Source: Heterocephalus glaber
Lineage: Eukaryota > Chordata > Mammalia > Rodentia > Bathyergidae
Reading direction: 5' to 3'
Length of the DNA stretch: 64,000 nucleotides
Assembly: GCF_000247695.1 (NCBI RefSeq)
Contig: NW_004624732.1
Coordinates: 24,777,348-24,841,347 of the forward strand
The notes below the pieces were generated by a model. The model was not told the DNA's origin. It saw only the letters and a program-made list of their open reading frames with translations, and searched no databases. Of this stretch, positions 1 through 13,580 are shown in pieces; the first letter of the stretch is position 1; every line of letters begins with the position of its first letter. Made by a program: the position numbers and the translations under genes.

Positions 1-9
1 AATTTAAGC

Positions 10-41
<32 letters not shown>

Positions 42-42
42 A
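1..42. repeat. (AAAT)n microsatellite
   Basis: AAAT units repeat about eight times from base 9. It may be the tail of a retroposon cut by the window edge. Confidence 0.85.
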
Positions 43-413
43 AATTGTGATGACACTTCAAGCTCCCACCCAGAGAAATCTGCCAAGGAGTAGGATCTGA
101 GCCCTTCTGATGCCAGGTTCTACAGAGAATGCAGCAGGTTTGGGGGTTTGGGAGTTTTTTATGTAACATTCTTCAACACCAGCTTCCAAACACGTAGGGA
201 ACTCAGAGCTGGTCTCTGCCCCAGCCCACATCAAATCAGTTCAATTCTTACCACAAAACTATAATTAATCCTGTTTTGGAAATGTGGAGACAGGAACTCT
301 GAGGGGTTCCGGACCTGGCCTAATATTCCATACATGGAGTCTGGCAGTCACAGCCTTCAGCCGTATGACAGAAATGGCAACCCATACCAGGTAAGTTATT
401 CATCAGCAATGGC

Positions 414-663
414 TGTGCTCTGGTTTCAATGTGGGTTGTGTCCCCCAAACGTGCATATGCTGGTGTTCTTGGAGGTGGTCCTTAGATCACTGAGGACATG
501 TCCTCAAAGCGGACGGCAGGACACTCCCTCTTTTGCTCCTGAGCTCAAGATAATGACTGCGCAGCAATCTTGTCTGAAACTCCGAACTGTGAGCTAAATA
601 AACTTCTCTTTATAAGTTAGTCTCCTCAGACTTTTTTTTGTCGCAGTAACAAAGTGGACTACT
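414..663 (+). repeat. MaLR (MST-like) solo LTR with 5-bp TSD
   Basis: Starts TGTGCTCTGGTTTCAATGTG, includes GTGTCCCCCAAA, and near the end CTGTGAGCTAAATAAAC followed by AGTAACAAAGTGGAC, the MST/ERVL-MaLR LTR layout. ATGGC flanks it at 409-413 and 664-668. No internal viral gene is present. Confidence 0.75.
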
Positions 664-668
664 ATGGC

Positions 669-965
669 CAACAATGACCAGATACCAAAGAATGGGTGGC
701 TTGACCAATAGAAGTTTGAACCCTTACAGTTCTGGAGGTGGAAGTTAAAGATATAGGTGTCAACAGGGTTGGTTTCTCCTAAGGCCTCTGTCCTCTACAT
801 GTGAATGGCTGTCTTCTCTGATTGTCCTTACACATGTGTTTATGTGCATGTGTCTGTGTGTAGAACACCACTCCTAGTGGATTAGGGCCCACCCATAGAA
901 TCTCATTTTACCTTTGTCATCTCTCCAAGGGCTTCTTTCCAGATATGCTCACATGCTGAGGCCCT
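669..965 (-). repeat. MLT1-like MaLR LTR remnant
   Basis: Contains AGTTCTGGAGGTGGAAG, CAGGGTTGGTTTCTCCTAAG and GGATTAGGGCCCACCC, hallmark segments of MLT1-type LTRs read in reverse. It directly abuts the MST-like LTR on its left. Confidence 0.65.
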
Positions 966-1356
966 GTGGCTGGGGCTTGAATGTATGGATTGTGAGGAGT
1001 CACCACTCAGGTGCCAGAGGGTGAAGGCAGTGATATTAGGTAAAGTGGCCAGAGCAACCGTGTGGCCCCCGGGGGCTCATTCAGGTGAGGGGCGGGAATG
1101 GTGGACAACTGACTCTGAGCACCAGCTCAGTGAATGCCCACACCACATCAGGCCACGCATGTGGTGCCAAGAAAGGACAGCATAAAGGAAGCCACTGTGC
1201 CCAACAATTCAGCAACTCCCCAGGAAAGCCAAGACCACACAAGAGGCTTTGCAAATATGGCCGCCCCTTACGCACGGTTCCCATCACCTGTGGTCCATGA
1301 GGAGGACAAGTACAGTAAGAGATCCTGAGAGATAGAGAGGAGAGACCTCTTTCACA

Positions 1357-1573
1357 CAACTTGTGTTATGTATGGTATGTCATTATAATTGTCCTATTTT
1401 ATCATTAGCTATCATTGTTAATCTCTTCATATGCCCAATATGTAAAATTAAATTTTACCATAGGTTGTATGTAAAGGGAAAACATAGTATTTGTAGGGTT
1501 TAGCGCTATCTGTAGTTTCAGGCATCCACTGGGGGTCTTGGAACATATCCCCCAGGGAGAAGGGGCAGCTGTA
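1357..1573 (+). mobile_element. Tigger-like DNA transposon, right-end remnant
   Basis: Contains TTTCAGGCATCCACTGGGGG, TCTTGGAACATATCCCCC and a right end at CTGTA, matching the terminal part of Tigger/MER2-type non-autonomous elements as I recall them. The left half is absent. Confidence 0.65.
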
Positions 1574-2830
1574 TGCTCATCTATGTGCACCCAGTGAATG
1601 GCACAGACTTCATAGGCCTCGGCGGCCCAAGGAATTGAGCGCCTACAGTTATACTTTCTCCCTAGCACACAGCACGGCATGTAACATGGACTGAACGAGA
1701 ATTTGCTGAGTGAGTGAATGAATAGACGTAGGTTCTGACTCATTCTGCCCTCCTGTTTTGCCCTCATTTCTTTCTAGAACAAGGGCCTGAGCTCCATAGA
1801 ATTCTGGACCCAGTCACTGTCCAACTGCAGGGCTGAGCACTCCTGTGCCCAGACTGCCCCAGAGTGCCAGCCAACTTGCAGGCAGGTGACATAACCACCT
1901 GAGCTCATACAAGCTCTTTGCGGGAATGGCAGATAGGCAAGTTCCTAAACCCTCCACCTAATGTCCAAAAGGTAGCCAACCAAAAGCCCCTCTGGGAACA
2001 AGCAGCAGCAGGATTTGAAGAAGAAAGTGTGGCTGCTTCCTGGTGGGCCCTTGTTGGAAACTGGAGCAAGTTATCCCCAGGAGGCTCCTCTGTGGGTTTT
2101 ACTAATAGGCTGGATCTTTGGTGTCTGGCTGAGCCTAGGTATGGTCTCATCTCAGAGTAGGAAGGAGAACCAGATGACCTTTTCAGGTCCCTTTCTGTCC
2201 CCAAGATCTCAGGCAGACAGCAACATTTGAGGAGTGACAGTAGCTAAGAGCTCCTGATGGCCAGAAGCCAGCAGTAAGAGGGTGGCCAGGTCTGGGCCAT
2301 CCACCTGGAGCTAACCAACCAGGAGAGTTGGAAACAGCAACACATCTGGCAGCTGCCAAGATTACAAGTTTGACAAAGCAGGAAGCAGTGGCTAGGACTG
2401 CTCAGGCTCCCAGGAGCCAGTGGCAGGTGCGTGGGTGTGCATACACATGGTGCCACGGACACATGCACACACAAGGTGCTTATGCAAAGGTGGTGGCAAG
2501 GCCTGCTTGGGAGGTCTCTCCTCCTGCTCTTGAAAAGCCTGATAAGAATCACAGCCTCCAACCAAGAGTTGTGTGCATTTGAAACACATCATTTTGCCTC
2601 TCCACATCCCCTCAGGAGCAAAGGGCCAGTCGACCCTCTCAGATTCAGGGATGGAAAACAAGTAAGACAATGAGATGTCAAGGTTACATGACAGTTGTCC
2701 CAAACACAGAGGGTCTGCACCAACAGCAAACAGTCCCTGTGCCTTTCTAATCACATTTCTAATCTGGCCACCTCTGAAATCAGATAAGCTAGCCTAACAC
2801 CCACACCGCACCCCCCCCCAGTAGTAAGAA

Positions 2831-2995
2831 TTAACCCCGAGCCACTTTACCACTGAGCTACACCCACAGTCCTTTTTATTTTTTTATTTTGAGACAGGAT
2901 CTCACTAAATTACTCAGGCTAGACTAACTTGGGATCCTCCTGTCTCAGCCTCCCACGTAGCTGACATGACAGGCATGTGTCACCATGCCCAGCTC
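2831..2995 (-). repeat. Composite B1-ID SINE
   Basis: Read on the minus strand, a B1 (7SL-derived) unit with its GAGACAGG-type 3' end is followed by an ID-like unit (GTAGCTCAGTGGTAAAG). This fused arrangement resembles the B1-dID SINEs of non-murid rodents. Confidence 0.65.
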
Positions 2996-3744
2996 ACTTA
3001 TAACCATCTCCGAGGAAATACCCTCAAGCTAAGAGCTAAGAAGATGTAAAGGAAACCGTAATTTCCTGCAAACAGTTTGGTACCACATATACAAGAAGAT
3101 GACACCCAAAGCAATAACGAAGGGCCAGAGGGAGGTGTGTGTTTGGAGGACATGCAAGCCCCCAGGGCTGCCTCTGTGGGAGAGGTGGGCCACGGTGGGG
3201 CCCATGGAGAGACATGGACTGAGAAGTGTTAGAGGCAGAAGACTGTCTGGTCCACAAGCAAGAGTGTGGCAGAGCCACATGCCATGAAGGGCCACCCAGG
3301 CCAAGCACTGAGGTCTTCCGTGGAACAATGGCCCAGCAAGGTAGCTAAGGTGAGCCTCATGGGCTAGGCAGAGTGAACTGGGAGCTAGGCAAGGTTCCTC
3401 CACAGAGGACCGCCTGAAGTATTTCTACAGTGCTGAGACACAGAGAGAAGACTGTGTCATCTGGTACGGAACAGGCCTTCCATGGGCAGGAACGTTCTTG
3501 CATCCCTACCACAGCACCAACAGCAAAAGAGATGGGCACTGTTTCCCTATGTAGGGCATTGAGGACCCCAAATGGAACCCCTGGGAACCCCAGCACCTCT
3601 CAAGTTATTGAACTCCTATAAATGTCTCAGCCCTTAATAACATGCACACATATTTATCACAGACACACGCATGTGTGCATGTTGAATGACAGACACAAGA
3701 ATAGACCAATTAACTCTAATTAAAACCATGTATTTAAAAATAAG

Positions 3745-4000
3745 TGCTATGGTTTGTTCGTAGTTTGTCCCCTAAAAGTTCACATGCTGGAAGTTTGGTC
3801 ACTAGTGTGGTGGTGTTAAAGGGATGGGACTTTCAAGAGGTTGAGCCCGGTGAGACATGATTAGATCAAGGAGACTGCCCTCATGAATTAGAGTAACATC
3901 CTTCTTCAGAGACTAGGTTAGTTCTAATGGGACCACAGAGGCCTGCATATGCTCCGAGAAACTACGGGAGCCATGTGGCTGTCAGGAGTTTCCATGACTA
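3745..4000 (+). repeat. MaLR (MST-like) LTR, 3'-truncated
   Basis: Begins TGCTATGGTTTG and has TTCACATGCTGGAAGTTTGG and GACTGCCCTCATGAATTAG, all MST-type LTR signatures. The usual poly(A) end of the LTR is missing. Confidence 0.7.
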
Positions 4001-4386
4001 CGCCAACCTGACCAAACTCATTTCCAGGTAATTTAACATGAGTCTCTTACTTTACTTTGTCTTCACATAAAAATGAAAAGCAAGACCCAAAAAATAGGAC
4101 CCAGATCTGTGTTCAGACTTGTTCCGCATAGAACATAAACCACACCCACTATGATAATATGCCTGTTTTTAAATGTTTTTCAAGAGAACTCATGTAAAAA
4201 AAAGCATTAAAATATAATTTCTCCTCTGTGTTGCTGCTGAACTTACCAGAACCTAGACAGACAACAAGCGAAAGGCCACTTCCCACAAGTGTCAGCCTGT
4301 CCCCTGGCCTGTCCCTCGGCCTTAACAAAGGGGCAGCTGACAATAACATGCCCTGAACTCAGCTACAAGTGGCACTACTGCACGAC

Positions 4387-4480
4387 TTTTTTTTTTTTTT
4401 TTTGGCGCTGGGGATTGAACTCGGGTCCTTGCACTTACGGGAGAGGTGGCCAAACCACTGAGCTAAAGCCACAGCCCCCC
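4387..4480 (-). repeat. ID SINE, young type
   Basis: A poly(T) run, then GGCGCTGGGGATTGAACTCG and CCACTGAGCTAAAGCCACAG: a tRNA-derived ID element in reverse, with B-box and A-box remnants. Confidence 0.85.
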
Positions 4481-4679
4481 GTAAGATTTTTTAAGCCTAT
4501 TGTTAAACTAGTTGTAGACAAATGTGGATTATACCAAGTGAATTCACTTCTGATACTGCTTGTAGTTTAAAAACCTACCTCTTTCTGTAGTCACTGAGCC
4601 ATTCTCTCTCCCCACGTTTCCTCAGCCATCAAGGGTGCTCACGCATCTGTTACCTGGGTCAAGTTCTGAGTCTAGAATG

Positions 4680-5041
4680 TGTATTAGTCCATTTTCTGTT
4701 GCTATAACAAAATACCTCAAACAAAGTAACTTATAAACAATAAAATTTATTTGGCTCATGGCTCTAGAGGCTGGAGTCCAAGGCACGACACTGACGTCTG
4801 CGTAGGCCCTGGTGAGGGCCTTGTGCTATAACATGGCGGAGGGTATCATGTGACAAGACAGGGCAAGTATGGCACCCCGGGTCTCTTGTCTTCTTATAAA
4901 AGCATAAATACCATTATGAGCCCCACCCTCATGACCATCCTAATTATTTCCCAATGGCTCCACCTTCAAATAACATTAACATGAATTTGGGGATTAAGTT
5001 TCCAACACATGTACTTTGGGGGACACAGTCAGACCACAGCA
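4680..5041 (-). repeat. MaLR (THE1/MST-like) solo LTR
   Basis: Read as TGTATTAGTCCATTTTCTGT through GGGGGACACAGTCAGACCAC to CA, i.e. a reverse MaLR LTR with TG...CA ends. Flanks GAATG (4675-4679) and GAGTG (5042-5046) fit a 5-bp TSD with one change. No internal region. Confidence 0.75.
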
Positions 5042-6250
5042 GAGTGAGTCTGTGAGGTAGCAGAGCTTCCTAATCTTCCAGAATCTTAAAAGAAGCTGGG
5101 CTTAAACATAAAACCATATAAAAAACCTGTTTAATGTGAGGAAAGGATAAAAACCCAATGAGAAGCAAACATTGCCTCATCAGCAGCCATTCCATGTTCT
5201 GTCCATGGATTTTCCTGGTTTTCATCTACCTAAGATTCTCACAGACTCCAAAGCTAGGAGGGATGAGGTTGTTCCATGGCTGTGTCCTCCCAGCCCAGTG
5301 GCTCGATCATTCATATTCATTATATCATCAAGCCTCGCTCACCCTAGGAGAGATTTGTGCAGCCAAGGCCTTTAGTGCAAGAGACTCAGCCCAAGCTGGA
5401 GTAACCTGGCCAAGGCCCCTGTAGGCCTCAGCACAAGGAGGTTTGCACCAGCCTTGCTGCCACACAGGGGCCCAGAGAGCAAAGCAGATCACACGCACCA
5501 TCTGCATGACCCCCATTGAAACCAGACATCTATGGGGTCCCGCAGTTGGGTTGCCCTGGGTCATCCAGAGGGTGAGTGGCATTGCTCAGAATGGCACTTG
5601 AGTGACTGTTACCCCACAGGCCTGACTATCCTCAACAGCTGCTCAGAGGAAGGTGTTGGTGAAGTCCCCTGGACAGGGGCAGGACTTTCTCCAAAAGCTG
5701 TTACCCTTCTGCAATGGGCACCTCCATGATGATGTGTATTTGTTACTTCTTCGTCTTTACAATGGATCTGGCTCAGGAATTGAAGGTCTTTACTAAGCTC
5801 TGGAAATGAATTGGAAATATGTGGCCCCTGATTCACCCCACCTGCACTAGGGGCAGAGCAACTGGGCTGGTGCTGGCTTGCTGGACCCACCTGCAGGCTC
5901 TCTTCAGACCTCAGGCCAGCTGCTAGATGTGTTTTCCTCGAAGAAGGTCTGAATGCTTCAAGGAATTTCCCCCTCTCTGGTGCCCTGGGTGTGGACATGG
6001 CTCTGGGTCGCCCTTCCTAAGGCACCATGACTCCAATCTGGGTCCCACAGTGCCCCCTGTGCCAATAGCTCTCCTGGGGAGGTGGCCTCACACATGAGGC
6101 TCCTGCAGGCTCCTCTGTTTTATCTGCAGTGCACAAAATGAGTTTCCAGAGGCCCCATTTCTTTTCACAGGACATAAGGCTTAAGGCTTAGAAGAAGTGG
6201 GTTGCTGTAAATGACCTAGAAATAAGAGCTTCAAAATGAAGGATTGAAGG

Positions 6251-6335
6251 TCTGGGGATATGGCTCAGTGGTAGAATGCTTGCCTAGTATGCATGAGGTC
6301 CTGGGTTCCTGGCACCACAAATAAATAAGTAAATA
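6251..6335 (+). repeat. ID SINE, older type
   Basis: TCTGGGGATATGGCTCAGTG, GTAGAATGCTTGCC and an AAAT-rich tail. The core is the ancestral ID type (AGTGGTAGA) rather than the younger variant seen elsewhere in the window. Confidence 0.85.
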
Positions 6336-6544
6336 GAAGAGATGAAAAGATGGTTTAAAATTTTTTAATTCCTTATGGGGTCAGCAAGAACCTTGAGCAG
6401 GAAACCATAGTCAGCCTGAAGGACTGAACAAGCCGTGGTCACTTCCCACATTCCTTGTGGCCACAAGCACTGGAAAGTACTAATGCCCCAGCCAGGTGTC
6501 CCCCAGCAGGAGAAGGGAGGGAGGCAGTTGAGGGGTACTGGACA

Positions 6545-6760
6545 CCTATTGTGTGCCCTGGGGTCATCACGTACTTCCTTCATTTATTTTCACAGCCCTG
6601 TTAACGTAGGTGTTATCACATTTTACATGTATAACCTGAGCCTCAGAAAGATTAAGTCACTGCCAAAGTCAACAGTTCCTGGGTGGCAGGGCCAGGACAG
6701 GAATCCAGATCTCCCTGAGCCCAAGGCCCACGCTCTTCCCATCTGGGTGCCACGTCCAGG
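6545..6760 (-). repeat. MIR SINE
   Basis: Reverse-strand MIR features: CTCAGAAAGATTAAGTCACT, GGTGGCAGGGCCAGGACAGG and a following cysteine-rich-like end. Diverged, so boundaries are approximate. Confidence 0.55.
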
Positions 6761-9700
6761 CACGTGATGCATTGGCCTGTGCTCCCGGCCCAGGTCAGTC
6801 GGCTCCCACTGGCAGATGGCAGGAAAGGAAGGTGGGGTGAAAAGGAGATGAGGAACAAAAGGTGGTAACTTGGCCACTTAGAAGGCCTAACTACACAGAC
6901 AATGAGGACACAAAGCAGGAGAGAGACTCCACAAACATGAAAAGCCAGACTTAGGACCCCTCAGGAGACAGACACTGGGGACAGGCAGCTGCTGACTCCC
7001 ACCTGTCATCTCTGACACCCTAAAGCAGCAGGCTAGGACACAGAGGTACAAGGATTAGACCTAGAGGACAAGGGAAAGGTAGGTTTTGTTGTCATCTTGC
7101 ATGAAGGTGGCAGCTGGAAAACAGAATGTGAAAGGAGAGAGAGCTTGGAACAGGAGAGGCCTGAGTCGGGAAGACCTTTCCTGCTTCCCTGAAGCCAGCC
7201 AGGGCCAGAAAGGAAGAGCTGCCAGAAGACCAGGAAAGTGGTGACAAGAGCCAGCCCTGCTCTAGGGGAGGGCCTGGGGAAGGTGCTGGGTGCCAGAGCA
7301 AGGCTGAGCCGTGGGAACTACAAAGACACTGGCAGATGTAACCACCAAGGTGGCCTCTGGGCGAGTCATGAACCAAAGGTGGTGGAAGCCAAGGCGGATT
7401 GCACTTGCCCAGAGAGAGGGAGGAGAGGGAGCTGAGGACGCTGGAAATGGAGAATGCTTTCCAAAACACGGACTTGAAGAACAATAGATATATGAGGAAC
7501 TAAAGGTGGGTAAGGTCAGGGTCAAGAGCACAAGTGGAGAGGTTATATTTGAAAAAAACAGACAGCTAGGAGAGAAGGATGAGAGAAGGGAGCTGGAAAT
7601 GGAGATGTACTGAGGCAGAGGGGCTGAAAGCCACACAGAGGACACTGAGCAGCTCAGAAAAACAAAAAATAGGTCCCTGACCGAAGCAAGGCAAGGGATA
7701 GGGCTCGGCCCATGTGTAACAACACCCGAGCCCCAAGGCCTTTGCCCAATGACAGCTTATTTCTCATTCCTTCATGGCTCACTGCCAGTGTCACTGGACA
7801 GCAGCAGCCCTCCACAGTCATCTGGGGACCAAGCTCCTGTGTCTGTGCATCCCCTGGAGAAGAGTGAGCCCCGGGAATCCTGTGGGAGCTCTCCAGGCAG
7901 GCCTGGAGCGGTGCACAATACTTCTGCCCACATTTCACTGGTCAAAAAGTAGTCTTGCTGGCACCTGGGGGGAAAAGGAAGAAGGCTTTGATGGAGACAT
8001 AGCCATTTCTGCCATCAAAGGGTGGAGGTCTCGGCTCAGATAAAGCAAAGCAAATTGCAGTAATTTGGGTTAGTGAGTTATTGCTGCCACCACCTGCTCA
8101 TATCTTCTTAGCAAATCTTTTACAAAAATCTGCAAATATTGAGCATATCACACTCTCTGGTCCACCCTGTGCTTCTAATGTATGGACGTAAAGCCTTGGC
8201 CATACATCTCTGCCACAGGAAGATGTCCTCAGCCCTTTTTGTTGTCACTCAGCACTAAAGACAGTATATATCGTCCCCAATTCCAAGGCATGAAGCCCTA
8301 ACAGTAGCCTCTCGAATGTCCCACCTCCAGCTCTACAGCCATTGCTGGTCATCACCCCATTGTCAGCCCTCCAGGAGAATGGAGAGGAGCCCCACTGGGC
8401 CACTATAGCCATGCCAGCCTGGAAAGAGAATTGTGGAAGGAGATTTTCTCAAGACCCATGCATCCGAGGGGATCTCAGTATTTTCCCTTTGATTCTTGTT
8501 CTGGGAAGCAGCTTTTTCAGTAGGAATCTGGAGTTCCCCCACACCCTCCCTTTATTACAAACAAGGATATTGTCTTCCGATTAAAATAAGAACAAGTTTC
8601 CCAGGCATGTTGGAGAAGGTTGCGCTGCCCATCTTATCCCATTGAAAGAAAACAAAGGTGCTGGTCTGCCCATGAGGGAAGCCATGTGAGCACTGCTAAT
8701 AACCTGTTCCTTTCATCCAGCAGCTTTGTCATGCACGGCTGTTGAAAACCATCCTCGTTTGAGGGAGCAAAAGCAACACAGGACTGATAGATCTGAATGA
8801 CTTGGGAGAGATGGAGCCCTGTACATGTGTTCTGTGGATCTTGCAAAATCTCTAACTATGGGGAGGGAGGGGCAGGGAGAGAGGAAGAAAACAATTGAGC
8901 CCCCAAGGCATCTGGAAATGAATGCTGGACTCTGTTGGTGTTGCTCAACAGTGACCTGCCTTCCCAGGAGCTGTGCCAGGCCCTGGTGAGGGTGCAGGTC
9001 TTGCTGATGGCTCATGTCATCCCTGCGGGAAGGAACACAGGGAGCTGCTTCAAAGTTGCAGTGTCCTTTGAGCAGCAATGAGCCAGCAGTGCCAGGGCAG
9101 AAGGGCATCTCTCCCATAGAAGCAAGGGGAGCGGGCAAGCATCTACCTGCACAGGTGTGTTTACAGGAGGAAAGCGAGGTATCTATTTGCCTCCAACACA
9201 TGTGGTCAGGTTAGAGAACAAATGCCCATTCATTTCCTACTTGCTCCAAAGCCTAATCCCTCTCTTTTAGTTACCAGAGTGAACAATTACTGCTTGGCAC
9301 GGCCAGGTTGACATGAGCTCTAGCACAGATCCCCTTCGGGGTAGGCACCATTTTGCCCTGGGACAGAGAACCTCAGATTCTAGCAACACCTCCCAGAGCC
9401 ACATTTCAGCCATCTCTGATATTGGTCTGCAGAGTTCAAACCCACACATCCACTGCCCACCATCCCCGAAGCCCATAAGAAGGCTGGCAAAAGGAGACAT
9501 GCGGAGGCTGGGTGAGAGCTACAGGCCCAGGGGCCTAATGAGGCTATAAATGGCAGGCCGGAGGTGTGCAGGAAATGGCACAGCATCCGATGGCTTTGAA
9601 CTCCATAGACCTGCTCAGAAGCAATCCCAGTCGGAGTAGTCCCACAGTCTGCTCTCTCACTGTGATCAATCCACAAAGGCTGCAGTTTCTGGTCCTGCTG

Positions 9701-9794
9701 GCATCACCAAATCTGAGAAGCATTCCCTGAGCACCCAGGGGATCACATGCTGGAGTAGTGTGGCAACCACCCACCCAATTCCAGGTGAGACCCC

Positions 9795-9930
9795 AGCCTG
9801 ATTCACCACTCACTGCCTCTGTGACTCCCAGCCACTTAGCTTTTCTGTGGTCTTGTTTCTTCATCCATAAATAGAAAACAATCAGTAGGACCTCCCTGGA
9901 GGTGTTGTCACAACCCAATGGGATGACACC
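9795..9930 (+). repeat. MIR SINE fragment
   Basis: CACTGCCTCTGTGACTCCCA followed by a TTCTTCATCCATAAATAG-like segment matches the MIR core order. Diverged. Confidence 0.4.
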
Positions 9931-11803
9931 ACAGTGACACCCTCAAAAGACCACAAGAAATCCGAGCCAGTCCTCTCCGTTTGCCCGCTTTGACTTCTCT
10001 GTGACCCTGTGATCTCCACCCACACACCCTGTCCTCTCTGTGCCACCCCACCCAAGCCCCGGGACAGAACACAGCCAGTTCAAGGGCTCCAGAGAAGCCA
10101 GAAGTACATGTGTAGAGAGGTAGCTAGGGAGTAATTATCACAGTGGGCAGGGTCTGGGGGTCTACAGAGCAATTCTCCCATGGAACAGGTTTCAGCAGAT
10201 AGGTATTCTTGCACCCCGGAAGCCCAGTGCCCATCCCTCACAGCCCCGCACACCTGCTTACATCCCTTCTCTCCCCTTGCATTACAAACAAAACCATCAA
10301 TTGGCCTTTGTTTTTCCAGTTTTGTTTCCACACACCCCTCCCAATGTATTTGAAAACAGTTTCCCTTCTCCACACAGATTTCTCAGCTCCCTGGAAGCCA
10401 AGCAATCGCAAGGTCCTCCGGGCTAGGGTGGAGGGCATGTGCCAAGGGCAGGGCTTGGCACAGAGCCTATCCCTCCTAGGTCAGTCCCTGGCTCAGAGGA
10501 TAGAGGGATGGCAGAGGAGGGAGTCCAGGAAGGAGTCAGGCTTCTCAGGCCTGCTCCCCAACTCAGCTGTCGCTGCTCAGCCCCTTCCGGCCCACTCTGT
10601 AGAGCCTTAAGGGATGTTGGGCTACTCCTGGGCCCCCTTCAACCAATCCCTAGGCTGCCTCATCTCAGGTCTCCATTCTTTGCACCTCTCTATTCCTCCC
10701 CCCAGGGCATCATCTGCACTGCTATCCCTTCCTCTGCACCATGCAGGCCAGGCCACACTGAGGCTGGGCCACTATCGGGCATCTGCAAGGAAAGGGCTTG
10801 GACTCAGAGAGGGGCTTGAATTCCCCCACATTTTCCTTGGAGAAAACATACAGCACTGAACTTCAGCTTCTGTTCTGAGGACGTGGAGATTGTGCAAGGA
10901 GTAAGTGGGTGATGTTGCTCCAGTGGCTGATGCTTAGCAGGCATTTAGTAATGGTCCTCTTTCTACTTCCAGCCTTCCATGGTGGAGTGTTCATTTGCTC
11001 TACCAGGGGACCACCTAGTGATAAGCTTTAACCCCACAGAGGAAGGACAGGAAATTTCAACTCCCCCGCCAGAGTAAATGGAAAGATAGTTCAGCAGTGG
11101 GGCTGGGAAGGCCCTTTTCCCCAGCAGAAGTGGTACCTGCAGGGCTGCTCAGCTACACTAGCAAGACAGGGCAGTTACAGCACTAGAGCAGGTAGAAGAG
11201 GGACTATGTACACTTGATTTAAAACAGAGGCAAGGTGGAGAAATAAGAGGTGCTGATGGGGTCACCAAGCTTGGAGCTCAAAGCCTAACACCCAGGAGTG
11301 GAAGAGCTGCAGCCTTGACCTCCACCGTACACCTGAGGACAAGGAGGCTGATAGTTTCCTGGGTACACAGGACACCGGCCACACACCTGAACTGTGAATG
11401 TGACGGAGTTTCCCAGTGCTCCCGCTATGATGAAGACCGTGTCCTGAGGACAGAAGGAAGGTGGAGGGTGCTCGGCTCATGGTTTGTTCCGGAAGTCACT
11501 GGAAAAAATGTTGGACTAATATGAAGGGAGGTGGGTAAGAAGAATAGTGCTAGAGATATGGATTTTCAGTTTAAGGGGAAGTGAATGCCGCTGCAGAGCT
11601 ACAGAGCTCTGAATCACAGAAGACAGAGTAGGGGAAGTGAGCTGGCGTGGGATGGGGATAAGTGACTGAGGGGAAGGCTCTCCAAGGAACCGCTTCCTCC
11701 TCCTTCCTTCCCTCAACACCCCTCACCTTCCACTCCCGGCCTAGGCCTCACTGATTCTGCAGTTTGGTCATTATCCAGCTTGAAGTGAGGCATAGTGAGA
11801 GTA

Positions 11804-12010
11804 GAGTCAGCAAATGACGGCCCATCGGCCAATCTTGGCCCTTCACTTATTTTTCTAAATAAAGTTTTATTGAAACATGATCACATTTGCTCCTTTACAT
11901 ATTATCTAGGGCTGCTTTCTCACTTTGCAGTGTGACAGAAACCGTATGGCCTGTAAAACCAGAATCATTTACCATCTGGTCCTTTATAGGGGAAGTCTGT
12001 CAACCCCTGG
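11804..12010 (+). mobile_element. hAT-Charlie-type non-autonomous transposon
   Basis: Contains AATAAAGTTTTATTGAAACA, GACAGAAACCGTATGGCC and terminal TCAACCCCTGG, with a matching start near GAGTCAGCAAAT. I recognise this as a common mammalian Charlie-derived MITE; the precise MER name is uncertain. Confidence 0.7.
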
Positions 12011-13558
12011 TTTACAGAATGGGAAAGGAGGGCACTTCCCACCCCTTCCCTGGGCAAGGACAGAAGAGCTTTGGTTTCTGAAAGCAGGAACCAGAGCAGC
12101 TCTCTATCAAGGCAGTGAGGGTTGATCCAGGCATCTGTAGGGGTACAAAAAGGAGAGCCACAGCCCTTGCCCAGCAAGGGAGCTGAGGCTGTGCCCCATA
12201 AAGGACTGGGGAGACAGCTCACCAGGGCCTTTGTGCTACCCCCTAGCACAAAGACTTGGTGAGGAAGGAAAGGCTTCCTTACAGGGGAAAGTTGTGTTTG
12301 GAAGCTTTTAGAAAGAAAAAAAGCCAGGTTCCATGGCTGAAGATGAGCAGAAAAGTGAGTGGATCAGGAGCAACTGTCCTCAGCACCTTGCTCCACCTCC
12401 TTGATGCTTGTCCCTCCCCACATGCCACTGTGACCCTGTCCTCTGCCCTGGGCCCTCTTCATGATCCTGCCTGGCAAACCTAATTCCTCCATGGCTTCCC
12501 CTATACCAGTATGTCCAGGAATCAAACTACCAGTGGAAGCTCCAAGTGCTGACATCAGATCTCTCAGATCTCCTGCCACTCCCCTCCCCAGCAAGACTCA
12601 TCTCTCCTAGTTCCCCTTCTCTAGTGACAGAGAAGGAAAGGATTATGTTCAAAGAAAATGACAGAATGATGGAGAAACAAGCTGAGGGGCCAGGAAGCAG
12701 GTACCCAAAAAATGGATACCAAGAAGAAAAATTACTGTGTAGCACAAGGAGTAGCAATTGTCCAAGACAGAGATGGAAATGCCTTGAGGACAGCAAGGGA
12801 CAGACTTTGGTCAGTTATTGAAGGACAAGAAGTTAGAAAAACACTGCCCTAGGTGCTTTGCCTCCTACACAACAAAGGTATTCTGCAAGACTGGTGAGAA
12901 CTGGCAGGAGCCCCGGGACCTTTCATTAGGTGAAGCCGCATCAGCTCTCTGGGTTTTATTGCCTCCACGCTGCCTCAGAAGAGCTCACTCCATCTGCTTG
13001 TGGCTGTTAAAAATGTGCTTGGCTTTCTTCTTAAAAATAAAACCCCGATCAAGGGATGAAAGAAAGTGCTCTGGAGCTGGTCCAGGGAACCGTTGTATAC
13101 AGGTGGGGGAAGAGGAGGGCTGGAGAAGATGGCTGGGAAGGGAACAGGGCAGAGGGAGGTCGAACCCTGGAGCAGGCAATCAGCTGACTTAAGCGCCAGC
13201 GCTCTGTGTTCGCTCGTGAACAGCAGAAGTCAAAAGATGTCTCTGAATGCTCAAACCCAGCGAGGATGTGTAATTTAGGGAGCGCAGAAGGACTGGTCCA
13301 GGACAAGGGAGAAGAGGTGTGAAAGTAGATGGCAAGAAACATATAGCTACTTTTAGCTAGGTAACGAAAGTGCTATTAAAAGTCTGCTTTGAAATTTAAA
13401 GCAGCATATGGTCACAACTTTGTCATGTGCAAGTGGCATTCCTCTGCCAGCGATGTCCTGAAGCATCAGAAGTGGGCTGAGCTTCAGGGTCTGGAAGGTG
13501 AGCCCATTTCCTAGGGCCTCCCTCCACACTGTCAGGACAGACACCACGGCTCTACTTA

Positions 13559-13580
13559 CACACACACACACACACACACA
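13559..13580. repeat. (CA)n microsatellite
   Basis: Eleven uninterrupted CA units. Confidence 0.95.

Noticed and set aside
7080..7645. Antisense Ser/Pro-rich frames
   Set aside because: They come from a purine-rich stretch on the plus strand, which produces long low-complexity frames by chance.
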